From Algoriphagus sanaruensis (lineage in GTDB: Bacteria > Bacteroidota > Bacteroidia > Cytophagales > Cyclobacteriaceae), in contig NZ_CP012836.1 of the NCBI RefSeq assembly GCF_001593605.1, positions 1,550,001 to 1,614,000 on the forward strand: a stretch of DNA of 64,000 bases, written 5' to 3'. Under the pieces are notes generated by a model. The model saw only the letters and a list, made by a program, of their open reading frames with translations, did no database searches and was not told the origin of the DNA. Of this stretch, positions 43,629 through 51,650 are shown in pieces. The stretch's first letter is position 1. Each line of letters starts with the position of its first letter. The translations under genes were made by a program, and so were the position numbers.

Positions 43629-44791
43629 GGTAATTTCTGATAAAAATATAACTCATACTCGGGCAAAAGTTCCGGATGGAGGATTTTGATCAGGTCTTTG
43701 AGAATCAGATCGGGTCGCACATAGCCGAGTTCGAAGTATTCCAAGCCTCCTGTAGCTCCTTTTTTTGCAGTGTAGGTGTAGACCTGTCTTGTTTTCCAAG
43801 CTTGAAAATTTCGGTATCTGGGTTCATTGGTCCCCATGGTTTTGATATCCGGAAAGTCTGCCGAACCTATCCAAACCTCCGCTTCCGCCGCCCGATCGAG
43901 GACAAATTCATAGTTGAGTTGCAAGCTGCCAGAGCCCATTTGGTCAGAGAATACATAGTCTCCGCCCGCATTTTGAAGTATCTGAGCTCCCCAACTTTCG
44001 GAGCCCGGAGCGTACCAAACGTCCTGATACATGACCCCGCTAAGGACTTTCGGTCGATGGTAAGCAGGAATTTGATCGGCTAGCTTTTCAGCTTCCTGAT
44101 AAGCGATTTTTATTTTCTCAAATTCAGCAACTGCCTCTTCATATTTCCCAAGTAAAATTCCCGTAAACTTGATCCATTCAGCTCTTCCTAATGGATTTTG
44201 CTCCACATATTCTCCATTGATCAGAGCTGGTATATTCGCTTGCGCAAAAAGATCTAAGTAGCGCAAATCTTCGCCTAATGTCGAAATCATAATCCAGTCC
44301 GGTTGCAGGTCGATGACCATCTCTGGGTTGGCTGATGGACCACTACCGAGGTCGGTGACTTTTCCCGCATCTATTCGGGCACGGGCAGCAACAGAGGAGA
44401 TCAAATCGGTCTGTGGGAATCCAATCAATTTATTTGTTTCACCCATCATATCGAGGTGGGGAACCTGCGTGGTTGAGGTCAGAATTACCTTGGAAATCGG
44501 GAGCTGAACCACTGCATCAAAGCCTGTTTTTTCAACTTCGTTACCTTCGCCCAAAACCAAATACCGGTAGGTTTTTTCCGCACCAGTGTAGCCTTGGGTG
44601 ACATGGATTTCCCAGAAGTTTTCCCCTCGAAACAGTTCAAACCCTTTGGCAAATTCCAATGGGACTAAGGTTTTTTCCAGAGCAGTTTCCGATTTCTTTC
44701 CGCAAGAAAAAATAAAAAACACCCATCCAAAAAAAAGGATATAAGGCGCTGGAAGAAAAGATGAAGTAAATTTTGAAAGGGGGCTTTTCAT
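43625..44791 (-). CDS. btuF: Cobalamin-type ABC transporter substrate-binding lipoprotein
   Basis: The 388-residue product has a lipobox Cys30 (FFIFSC) and a class III periplasmic-binding fold: VILTSTTQVPHLDMMGETNKLIG, the rigid helix region with SVAARARIDAGKVTDLG and the second lobe with WGAQILQNAGGDYVF. It is longer than E. coli BtuF, and is a lipoprotein rather than a free periplasmic protein. It binds the ligand and delivers it to BtuCD. First gene of the three-gene operon, divergent from the riboswitch-controlled receptor. ATG 44791 is preferred; the frame is open 23 codons further. Confidence 0.85.
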   Translation of the reverse strand: MKSPLSKFTSSFLPAPYILFFGWVFFIFSCGKKSETALEKTLVPLEFAKGFELFRGENFWEIHVTQGYTGAEKTYRYLVLGEGNEVEKTGFDAVVQLPISKVILTSTTQVPHLDMMGETNKLIGFPQTDLISSVAARARIDAGKVTDLGSGPSANPEMVIDLQPDWIMISTLGEDLRYLDLFAQANIPALINGEYVEQNPLGRAEWIKFTGILLGKYEEAVAEFEKIKIAYQEAEKLADQIPAYHRPKVLSGVMYQDVWYAPGSESWGAQILQNAGGDYVFSDQMGSGSLQLNYEFVLDRAAEAEVWIGSADFPDIKTMGTNEPRYRNFQAWKTRQVYTYTAKKGATGGLEYFELGYVRPDLILKDLIKILHPELLPEYELYFYQKLP

Positions 44792-44924
44792 CTCCTGAAA
44801 TGGGCGAAATTTTCCACCAAGGTAAACGCGATTTCTGCTGCTTTCCAAAATTTTTAACATTCTGAGGCTTTTCTGACGAATAAAAATCGCTTTACTTTGA
44901 AACGATTTTGGTTCCCAAACTAAC

Positions 44925-45125
44925 TCTTGATTTTGGGTTGGAGCTTGGGATTAAAAGGGAATCCGGTGCGAAACCGGAGCTGTCCCCGCAACTGTAAGTC
45001 TGCCCCATCGCAACATGGGGAAGTACTTTTACACCACTAAGCCATTGAGCCGATCCTGATAGCTATCGGGACGACTTGAGAAGGCCGGTAAAAGTCAGAC
45101 GAGCCAGGAGACCTGCCTAGATCAG
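44925..45125 (+). promoter_or_regulatory. Cobalamin (adenosylcobalamin-type) riboswitch
   Basis: The conserved core GGAATCCGGTGCGAAACCGG (44958-44977) is followed by GAGCTGTCCCCGCAACTGTAA (B12 box region), a variable arm, ACCACTAAGCC-like ACCACT, and the 3' B12 box GCCAGGAGACCTGCC (45103-45117). The order is that of a standard cobalamin riboswitch. It precedes the BtuB-like receptor and should turn it down when B12 is plentiful. Confidence 0.96.
45055..45070. repeat. Palindrome CCTGATAGCTATCGGG in the riboswitch variable arm
   Basis: The 16-base sequence is self-complementary with one wobble pair, and lies in the extended arm between ACCACT and the 3' B12 box. The centre GATAGCTATC is a perfect palindrome. 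Confidence 0.7.
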
Positions 45126-45262
45126 CTGATTCTGTGCTTTCGGAGGAAAAGCGAAGAAGACTTGTCGATTTCTCATCCGACTTGGTCGGAGGTGAAACCA
45201 TTCATTTCTTTCTTAATTTCTCTCAAGGCCGAATCGTTTGGACTAAACCTATTCGATCGGAC

Positions 45263-47107
45263 ATGCCCTTGGTGTTTTTGGTATTTTCCCTGTTTGGTTT
45301 TTCAACCTCACAGGATACGGTGGCCTTGGCTGAGGTGGCGGTATATGCGCCTGCCTTGGATCGTTTTGCTCAAGGGCAAAAGGTGATTTCCTTTGAGAAA
45401 AGGGACTTGGAGGCCTTTGCGGCTCGGTCCTTGGGCGATTTGCTTCAGGAAAAGTCGCCCGTTTTTGTTCGTCAATATGGGGCTGGGATGCTTGCTTCCC
45501 CATCTTTCCGTGGGACTTCGGCAGGTCACACGGCTGTTTTTTGGAATGGCCTGCCGATCAATAGCATCTCCCTTGGTCAAAGCGATTTAAGCATTTTGCC
45601 AATCCAGGCCATCGATCAGGCAGAAGTTCATTTTGGAAGTTCGGGAGCGCTTTTTGGCAATGAGGCCATCGGAGGAAGTGTACATTTAGGCACCAAGGCC
45701 CAATTTGGGCAGGGCTTCAAAGGGCGATTGAGTCAGACATTTGGAAGTTTTGGTTTAAAGAATTCTGCGATTTCTGCTGGGTTTTCTGGAAAAAGTTTTA
45801 GCTCCCAAACCAAGATTTACCGGCAGTTTGTGCAAAATGATTTCCCTTTTCGGGATCTTTCCAAGCCGGGAACTCCGGAAGTCAGAGCACAAAATGCCCA
45901 AACTAAGCAGACAGGATTTGTGCAAGATGCGGCTTGGAATCTTTTTGAGAAAAGTCAGCTGAAAGCTTCCCTTTGGTGGAATCGTGCTGATCGACAGATT
46001 CAGCCAGTGATGGGTTCGGCCACTCAGGACACCCAAGAAGATCAAAGTTGGCGAGCAGTTCTGGACTATTTCCGTTTTGGGGAAGGTTCGATTTGGAATG
46101 TCAAGGCCGGTTGGGTTTCCGATCAACTCATCTTCAATGCCAGCGAAAATCGCACTCGTCAATTTCTCTTGGCTACCGACTGGGATATCCAAAAAAATGA
46201 AAACTGGACGTTCAAAATCGGCACGCGAGGGACTTTTGCCAAAGGCGATCTGAGTACCTATTCTGCTTCGGACCAGCGACTTGAGTTGTATCAAAGTGCT
46301 AAATGGGATGCAAGTGATCGACTTTCAATTTCTGCAAATTTCCGTCAGTTGGCTTACCAGGATCAATTTGAACCCTTTCTTCCGGGATTGGGGATTGATT
46401 TTTTGATTTTGGAAGAAGGCAATCATCAACTTTTACTCAAAGCTTCCGCTGGAAAGGGATTCAAGGTGCCAACGCTGAATGACCGCTTTTGGAATCCAGG
46501 AGGAAATCCCGATTTGCTGCCTGAGAAAAGTGTGAATGGGGAAGTCGGTTTTCATTGGATCCAAACAGCAGCTTTTTCTTGGGAGCAAAGTTTGACTTAT
46601 TATCGAATGCAGGTGGATAATTGGATCATTTGGCTGCCTCAGGGAAACATTTGGAGTCCACAGAATATCCGCGAGGTACAAAATCAGGGCTTGGAGTATC
46701 AAGGGAAATTAGCCTGGAAATCCGGTCAATGGAATTGGGAAGCCCGAGCAAGCTATACCTTTTTCCAAGCCTTAGATCTTACATCCGATGCTCAAAATCC
46801 ACGGCAACTTCCCTACACGCCTGAGCATCAGGGCAACGGGAGCCTAGAGGCGGAGCGAAGCGGATTTTCCATCAATCTCTCCACTTTTTATGTCGGTCCT
46901 CGCTCCATCGGCACCGGTAATGTCCGAGTCTTGGATGGATATCAACTCTGGAATGCAGGTCTTTCATTTTCTCAACTCCGATGGAAAAAACTCCAGTTTC
47001 CGATCAGCTTTCAGGTACTCAACCTGCTGGATCGGGACTACCAAGTGCTTTATCTCCGGGCCATGCCCGGTCGATCTTTTCAAATCAATTTAACCCTTTT
47101 ATTATGA
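45263..47107 (+). CDS. btuB: TonB-dependent outer-membrane receptor, BtuB-like
   Basis: The 614-residue product has a short signal-like N-terminus (MPLVFLVFSLFGFSTSQ), a plug domain (about 25-150, with SPVFVRQYGAGMLASPSFRGTSAGHTAV-like residues and LFGNEAIGG) and a 22-strand-type beta-barrel ending in an aromatic-terminal strand (FQINLTLLL). It belongs to the TonB receptor family and, from its riboswitch, should import cobalamin. The frame is open upstream to 45134, but that part overlaps the riboswitch tail region and is not needed. Stop overlaps the btuG-like start by four bases (ATGA), so they are coupled. Confidence 0.85.
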   Translation: MPLVFLVFSLFGFSTSQDTVALAEVAVYAPALDRFAQGQKVISFEKRDLEAFAARSLGDLLQEKSPVFVRQYGAGMLASPSFRGTSAGHTAVFWNGLPINSISLGQSDLSILPIQAIDQAEVHFGSSGALFGNEAIGGSVHLGTKAQFGQGFKGRLSQTFGSFGLKNSAISAGFSGKSFSSQTKIYRQFVQNDFPFRDLSKPGTPEVRAQNAQTKQTGFVQDAAWNLFEKSQLKASLWWNRADRQIQPVMGSATQDTQEDQSWRAVLDYFRFGEGSIWNVKAGWVSDQLIFNASENRTRQFLLATDWDIQKNENWTFKIGTRGTFAKGDLSTYSASDQRLELYQSAKWDASDRLSISANFRQLAYQDQFEPFLPGLGIDFLILEEGNHQLLLKASAGKGFKVPTLNDRFWNPGGNPDLLPEKSVNGEVGFHWIQTAAFSWEQSLTYYRMQVDNWIIWLPQGNIWSPQNIREVQNQGLEYQGKLAWKSGQWNWEARASYTFFQALDLTSDAQNPRQLPYTPEHQGNGSLEAERSGFSINLSTFYVGPRSIGTGNVRVLDGYQLWNAGLSFSQLRWKKLQFPISFQVLNLLDRDYQVLYLRAMPGRSFQINLTLLL

Positions 47108-48156
47108 AGTATTTGTTTAAAAACCAACTATGGGCTTTAGCCCTAATTACCCTGCTTTTTTCCTGTGAATCTGGAGGCGATGAACGACCTCTGGGGAAGT
47201 ATGATACTGGAATTCTCCTGATGAATGAAGGAGCTTTTGGAGCCAATGACGGAGAAGTTTTTCATTTTGACCCGGCTTCCGGGACTTTGACCCAAAATAT
47301 TTTTGAATTGGAAAATGGACGTCCATTTGCAGGATTGCTGGAAGATTTGGTTTTGGAAGAAGATCGGTTGTACTTAGTAGCCAATACAGGAAAAGTGGAG
47401 GTTGTTAATCCAGGTGACTTCAAATCTCGAGGCGCTGTAATTTCCGATTTGGATCAACCTAGATCCTTGGCTACGGCTCGTGGAAAGCTTTTTATTTCCG
47501 ATTATGGACCTTATGATGCGAGCTATATGACTCCTGATTCTTATGTGGCAGTGGTTTCCGGTTTGGATGGAGGTCCGGTGAAAAAGAAAATCGAGGTTTC
47601 GAACAAGCCCGAGGATTTGTTTGCTTTTGGGAAATACGTGTTTGTAGCAAGTTCGGAGGAAAGCAAAATCGAAATAATCGATGCAGATACAGAAACGGTA
47701 ACCAAAACGATTGAAGTGTTAGGAACTCCCGTTCAGTTTTTTGAGCAGCGCGGGGATTTGTGGGTATATTCTTATGATGCCGAAAATGTTTATTTCCAAT
47801 CATTTCACCTCGATAATCTGACGAAAAAGAATTTTCTCCAGCTGGATATTGCAAATGCAACGAGTCGGATTGCTTTGGGAGAAGATGATCGGATTTATAT
47901 TTTGACTAGTACGGGCTGGCCGGATTACAACGATGGAATCGCGGTGACTTCGATTTATGATACGACTTTGATTCCAAGCTGGAAAACAGGAACAGGGTTT
48001 TATGGAATCGGATATGATCAAGATCGGGAAGAAATCTACTTGGCCAATTCTAAAGGCTTCCAAGGCAATGGGGAAGTAACGGTGTATTCCAAAGATGGTT
48101 CCCTGGTTAAAACGATGGAAGTGGGACGAGGGCCATCAGGGATTCTGGTGAGGTAA
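47104..48156 (+). CDS. btuG: Surface beta-propeller lipoprotein, BtuG-like
   Basis: The 350-residue product is a lipoprotein (LLFSC, Cys21) with a YncE-like seven-bladed beta-propeller: repeated blades such as GAVISDLDQPRSLATARGKLFISDYG, KKIEVSNKPEDLFAFGKYVFVAS and KTMEVGRGPSGILVR. In Bacteroides, BtuG is a surface propeller that captures B12 with very high affinity and hands it to BtuB. Here it is translationally coupled to a BtuB-like receptor under a cobalamin riboswitch, the same arrangement. The identification rests on fold and context; no ligand residue can be checked by eye. Confidence 0.75.
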   Translation: MKYLFKNQLWALALITLLFSCESGGDERPLGKYDTGILLMNEGAFGANDGEVFHFDPASGTLTQNIFELENGRPFAGLLEDLVLEEDRLYLVANTGKVEVVNPGDFKSRGAVISDLDQPRSLATARGKLFISDYGPYDASYMTPDSYVAVVSGLDGGPVKKKIEVSNKPEDLFAFGKYVFVASSEESKIEIIDADTETVTKTIEVLGTPVQFFEQRGDLWVYSYDAENVYFQSFHLDNLTKKNFLQLDIANATSRIALGEDDRIYILTSTGWPDYNDGIAVTSIYDTTLIPSWKTGTGFYGIGYDQDREEIYLANSKGFQGNGEVTVYSKDGSLVKTMEVGRGPSGILVR

Positions 48157-48315
48157 AGAAGTTGGGAAGAATGGGAGGAAGGAAGCAGTCTCAGTGGCCA
48201 GTTTCGAAATAAAATTACCTCTTTAATAATTCTCTAATTTTTACTTTCATGATCTGTTGAAAAATTGAAGCCAGAAATCCTTCGCAATTATCCTCTTGGA
48301 TTTTGATAAAGCAAA

Positions 48316-48348
48316 AGAGCTGCCTCGATCGAAGCAGCTCTTTTTTTT
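48316..48348. terminator. Bidirectional terminator after the btuG-like and HEPN genes
   Basis: AGAGCTGC and GCAGCTCT pair around a 10-base loop, followed by eight T on the plus strand and TTTTGC on the minus strand. It abuts the HEPN stop codon and lies 160 bases after the btuG-like stop. Confidence 0.85.
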
Positions 48349-48757
48349 AATTCAATTTTTTGGACATGTTGTCCTCAAATTTTTCCAGAAGAGGAATGTA
48401 ATCCTTTTGAATACGGTCTAAAAAATCATGTTGAGCATCCAATTCATAAACCGGATTATACTTGATTCGATCAATCACAATATCTAACCAAGCTTTCCCA
48501 TCATCAATCAAATCTGCATGAAATGCTTCCGCAGTAAGATCGCGGCTTCCTGTAAAAGGACCTTTCCCCATCTTTTCAAAATACTTACCCATCAGCTTTA
48601 GCGCCAACTCATGGGTGATTTCAAAATTGATAATCAGCTCCCGATTGGATTCGTCTGAATTCAGTTTTTTAGCGCGCTGTGCATAGAGTTCCAATTCTTC
48701 TAATGCCTTGGAATACAGATCTAAACATTGTTCACAGGTTTGGGGCAGGGTTTTCAT
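48347..48757 (-). CDS. HEPN protein, HI0074-like, with degenerate catalytic motif and no nucleotidyltransferase partner
   Basis: The 136-residue product is an all-helical HEPN protein of the HI0074 type: INFEITHELALKLMGKYFEK, FTGSRDLTAEAFHADLIDDGKAWLDIVIDR. The usual RNxxSH motif reads RIKYNP, so the histidine of the R-x4-H RNase motif is replaced by proline. HI0074-like proteins normally sit beside a MNT nucleotidyltransferase and form an antitoxin-toxin or substrate-binding pair. None is present within the 600 bases on either side, so this copy is an orphan. The N-terminal TCEQCLDLY cysteines are a local feature. Confidence 0.82.
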   Translation of the reverse strand: MKTLPQTCEQCLDLYSKALEELELYAQRAKKLNSDESNRELIINFEITHELALKLMGKYFEKMGKGPFTGSRDLTAEAFHADLIDDGKAWLDIVIDRIKYNPVYELDAQHDFLDRIQKDYIPLLEKFEDNMSKKLN

Positions 48758-48819
48758 GGTTTATTCTTTGGTAGGAATATAGCCAAAATTGATGGGAAGA
48801 ATCCTAGATTTTTCAATTA

Positions 48820-50262
48820 TTACCTCACATTATAACTCTGCATAAATGGCTGTCCATTTGGAGCTACACCTTCCAATTTAAGTCTTCCGCTGAATTTTTC
48901 TAGGTATTCTCCAAGGGTTTTCGGGTCTTTGGCAGGCATCTCATTGACATGAGTTATAACGTATCCATCTCGGAATCCTAAATCTCGAAGGTAGCCTCGA
49001 GTCAGTGAACTGATTTTTACCCCATATGGGATTTTGAGTCGATCTTTTTCAATGGCATTGACGGCTTCTAATCGCGCTCCAATCAAGGCAGAGGAGTAAT
49101 ATTCGCGTTTGATAATTCCTGTGCCACCTTCTAGATTTTGTAGGGTGAGATTTACGGTTTTGCTTGCGCCATTTCTGGTGTACGAGACATTTATTTTGTC
49201 CCCAGGGTAATAATAGGAAAGTGCTTCCTCGAAGCTTCCTTTGCCAGTGATTTTCCAATCGCCGATTTGGGTAATGACGTCATTCTTTTGAAGTCCAGAG
49301 TTTTCGGCAGCACCACTTCTGAGAATGTGAGAAATAATAACTCCATCTAGATTTTTTAGCTCCATTTCTTCAGCTAGTTCAGGAGTTATTTCTACCACAT
49401 CCATTCCCGGAATGGCCTTTTGTACCTCACCAAATTTGATCAAGTCGTTGGCTACTTTAATGGCTACATCTACCGGTACTGCAAATCCATATCCGGTGTA
49501 TGAACCTGTTCGAGATAAAATGGCGGTGTTGATTCCCACCAATTCACCGTTAACATTGACAAGCGCCCCACCAGAGTTTCCTGGATTGATCGGTGCGTCG
49601 GTTTGAATAAAGCTTTCCAGAGGGAAATCCCCACCAAGGATATTGATTTGCCGCTCTTTGGCAGAAACGATTCCAGCCGTGACTGTGGAGGTCAGATTGA
49701 ATGGATTTCCTACAGCGAGCACCCATTCTCCGATTTGGAGGGATCTGCTGGAGCCTCGTTTGATTTCTGGAAGGTTTTGGGCTTCAATTTTCAGGACCGC
49801 GATATCCGTGTTTTTATCTGTTCCGACCAGTTTGGCTTTGTAGGTACGTTTTTGGTGAACTACCTCGATGGTTTCCGCTCGATCAATTACATGGTTGTTG
49901 GTAATGATGTATCCGTCATTCGAGATGATTACACCCGAGCCAGTACTCACTTGCTGGGTGGGTCCTGTGCCAAAGAAGTAATCAAACATACTGTAGCGCC
50001 GATAGTCAGTTCCACTGAAGTTTTTGATGAATACGACCGATTCGGTACTGTTTTGAGAAGCTTCGATAAAAGAAAGTGGTGGATCAGTCCGAAGTCCAGA
50101 ATTTGGTACCTTAGGCTGACTTGCCATTTGGGTAGGTACTTGTTCAAAACTATACTCGTCCTGAGAGGACCGTTTTTCAGGACTTTGAAACGACATCCAA
50201 AGAGCCGCCCCAAGTATCCCTGAGGCGAAAGGAATAGCAACTGATTTCAAAATGGTGTTCAT
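48820..50262 (-). CDS. Deg/HtrA-type periplasmic serine protease
   Basis: The 480-residue product has an N-terminal hydrophobic anchor (about 7-24), a trypsin-like domain with an intact triad, His124 (TNNHVID), Asp153 (NTDIAVLKI) and Ser230 (PINPGNSGGAL), and two PDZ domains (about 280-370, and a degenerate one near 400-475). It handles misfolded envelope proteins under stress. Length and layout are normal for Deg proteins of Bacteroidota. Divergent from dxr, from which it is separated by a 220-base region. Confidence 0.95.
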   Translation of the reverse strand: MNTILKSVAIPFASGILGAALWMSFQSPEKRSSQDEYSFEQVPTQMASQPKVPNSGLRTDPPLSFIEASQNSTESVVFIKNFSGTDYRRYSMFDYFFGTGPTQQVSTGSGVIISNDGYIITNNHVIDRAETIEVVHQKRTYKAKLVGTDKNTDIAVLKIEAQNLPEIKRGSSRSLQIGEWVLAVGNPFNLTSTVTAGIVSAKERQINILGGDFPLESFIQTDAPINPGNSGGALVNVNGELVGINTAILSRTGSYTGYGFAVPVDVAIKVANDLIKFGEVQKAIPGMDVVEITPELAEEMELKNLDGVIISHILRSGAAENSGLQKNDVITQIGDWKITGKGSFEEALSYYYPGDKINVSYTRNGASKTVNLTLQNLEGGTGIIKREYYSSALIGARLEAVNAIEKDRLKIPYGVKISSLTRGYLRDLGFRDGYVITHVNEMPAKDPKTLGEYLEKFSGRLKLEGVAPNGQPFMQSYNVR

Positions 50263-50412
50263 GGTATTTATTTTACTGGTGAACTGAAAATTGGTTGGCT
50301 AAGGCCGAAAGGATTCACAAATTTTAAGGACTTACGGCCGACTTTGAAAATCAAAAATTGTCCCAAATGGTAAAATGTGACGGAGTGTACAAGGAAAACT
50401 CAGTCCAATTGG

Positions 50413-50420
50413 TAATTTTG
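50413..50420 (+). promoter_or_regulatory. Candidate -7 box TAATTTTG for dxr
   Basis: The box matches TAnnTTTG. Transcription would begin near 50427, just before the leader hairpin. No clear -33 TTTG is seen. Confidence 0.4.
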
Positions 50421-50434
50421 TCAGCATCAGACGC

Positions 50435-50462
50435 AACCTTCCGTTGATCGGAAGGTTTTTGT
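50435..50462 (+). terminator. Terminator-like hairpin in the dxr leader
   Basis: AACCTTCC and GGAAGGTT pair around GTTGATC and are followed by TTTTTGTTT, 22 bases before the dxr start. No gene on this strand lies upstream, so it may be an attenuator or the end of a short RNA. Confidence 0.6.
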
Positions 50463-50483
50463 TTGGTACTAAAATCCTTTTTA

Positions 50484-51650
50484 ATGTCAGAACCCAAACG
50501 TATTGCAATTCTAGGAAGTACCGGAAGTATTGGTACACAGACGCTAGATGTTATCCGGCAGCATCCTGAGGATTTTCAGGTAGAAGTATTGACGGCCCAA
50601 AATAACTGCGATTTACTGATTGCCCAGGCTTTGGAGTTTCAGCCCAATGCAGTCGTCATCGGTAATGAGAGCAATTATCAAAAGGTTAAAGAAGCCTTAC
50701 TTCCGCATGACATCAAGGTTTTTGCCGGACAAAAAGCAATTGCTCAAGTAGTGGAGATGGATACCATAGATGTGGTTTTGACCGCCTTAGTGGGTTATTC
50801 CGGTTTGATTCCTACGGTGCATGCGATCAAGGCAGGAAAACAAATTGCGCTAGCAAATAAAGAGACGTTGGTTGTGGCAGGAGAAATCATCACCGCTTTG
50901 GCAAAAGAAAACGGGGTTAATATTTATCCCGTGGACTCGGAGCATTCGGCGATTTTTCAGTGTTTGGTCGGAGAGTTTCACAATCCGATTGAAAAAATCA
51001 TCCTTACCGCCTCTGGAGGACCATTTCGAGGTAAGGACCGGGAATTTCTCCAAACAGTAACCCGTGAGCAAGCTTTAAAGCATCCCAATTGGGATATGGG
51101 CGCAAAGATCACGATCGACTCAGCGTCTTTGATGAATAAGGGCTTGGAGGTGATCGAGGCTAAATGGTTGTTTGGGTTAAAGACGGAGCAAATTGAAGTG
51201 GTGGTACATCCGCAGAGTATTATTCATTCCTTGGTGCAGTTTGAAGATGGATCCATCAAAGCACAACTTGGGCTGCCTGATATGCGTATTCCCATCCAAT
51301 TTGCCTTGAGTTATCCTCATCGGTTGAAAAGCGATTTTGAACGATTCAACTTTGCCAAATATCCAAATTTGACCTTCGAACAGCCGGATATGAAAACGTT
51401 CCGGAACCTTCAACTGGCATTTGACGCTTTAGCAAAAGGAGGCAACTCCCCTTGTGTGCTAAATGCGGCAAACGAAGTAGCTGTGGCGGCGTTCTTGAAT
51501 CGGGAAGTAGGATTCTTGGAAATGTCGGATTTGATCGAGGAGACGATGACTCAAACCGAATTTATTTCCCATCCGACCTTGCAGGATTACATCGATACTG
51601 ATCAGCGAGCAAGAGAACTAATTGAAAATTTAATTAAGTCAAGAGTATAA
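50484..51650 (+). CDS. dxr: 1-deoxy-D-xylulose-5-phosphate reductoisomerase
   Basis: Catalyses the NADPH-dependent conversion of DXP to MEP, the second step of the MEP isoprenoid pathway. The 388-residue product has the NADPH motif LGSTGSIGTQTLDV, ALANKETLVVAG, the metal and substrate residues VDSEHSAIFQCL and TASGGPF, and SASLMNKGLEVIEA. ATG 50484 gives the normal start; the frame is open seven codons upstream. The stop abuts the rseP start. Isoprenoids made here supply the polyprenyl phosphate that the DPM1-like transferase would use. Confidence 0.97.
   Translation: MSEPKRIAILGSTGSIGTQTLDVIRQHPEDFQVEVLTAQNNCDLLIAQALEFQPNAVVIGNESNYQKVKEALLPHDIKVFAGQKAIAQVVEMDTIDVVLTALVGYSGLIPTVHAIKAGKQIALANKETLVVAGEIITALAKENGVNIYPVDSEHSAIFQCLVGEFHNPIEKIILTASGGPFRGKDREFLQTVTREQALKHPNWDMGAKITIDSASLMNKGLEVIEAKWLFGLKTEQIEVVVHPQSIIHSLVQFEDGSIKAQLGLPDMRIPIQFALSYPHRLKSDFERFNFAKYPNLTFEQPDMKTFRNLQLAFDALAKGGNSPCVLNAANEVAVAAFLNREVGFLEMSDLIEETMTQTEFISHPTLQDYIDTDQRARELIENLIKSRV

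Larger units (their letters stand above)
44792..45262. other. Divergent regulatory region of the B12 locus
   Basis: This 471-base gap contains the cobalamin riboswitch (44925-45125) reading toward the receptor gene. No riboswitch is seen on the minus strand in front of btuF. Confidence 0.85.

Noticed and set aside
45134..45262. Upstream start for the BtuB-like receptor
   Set aside because: The added residues precede the signal peptide and overlap the riboswitch end; ATG 45263 gives a normal signal.
46981..47103. Longer form of the BtuG-like protein beginning inside btuB
   Set aside because: The extension has no signal features and its first real feature is the lipoprotein signal at ATG 47104.
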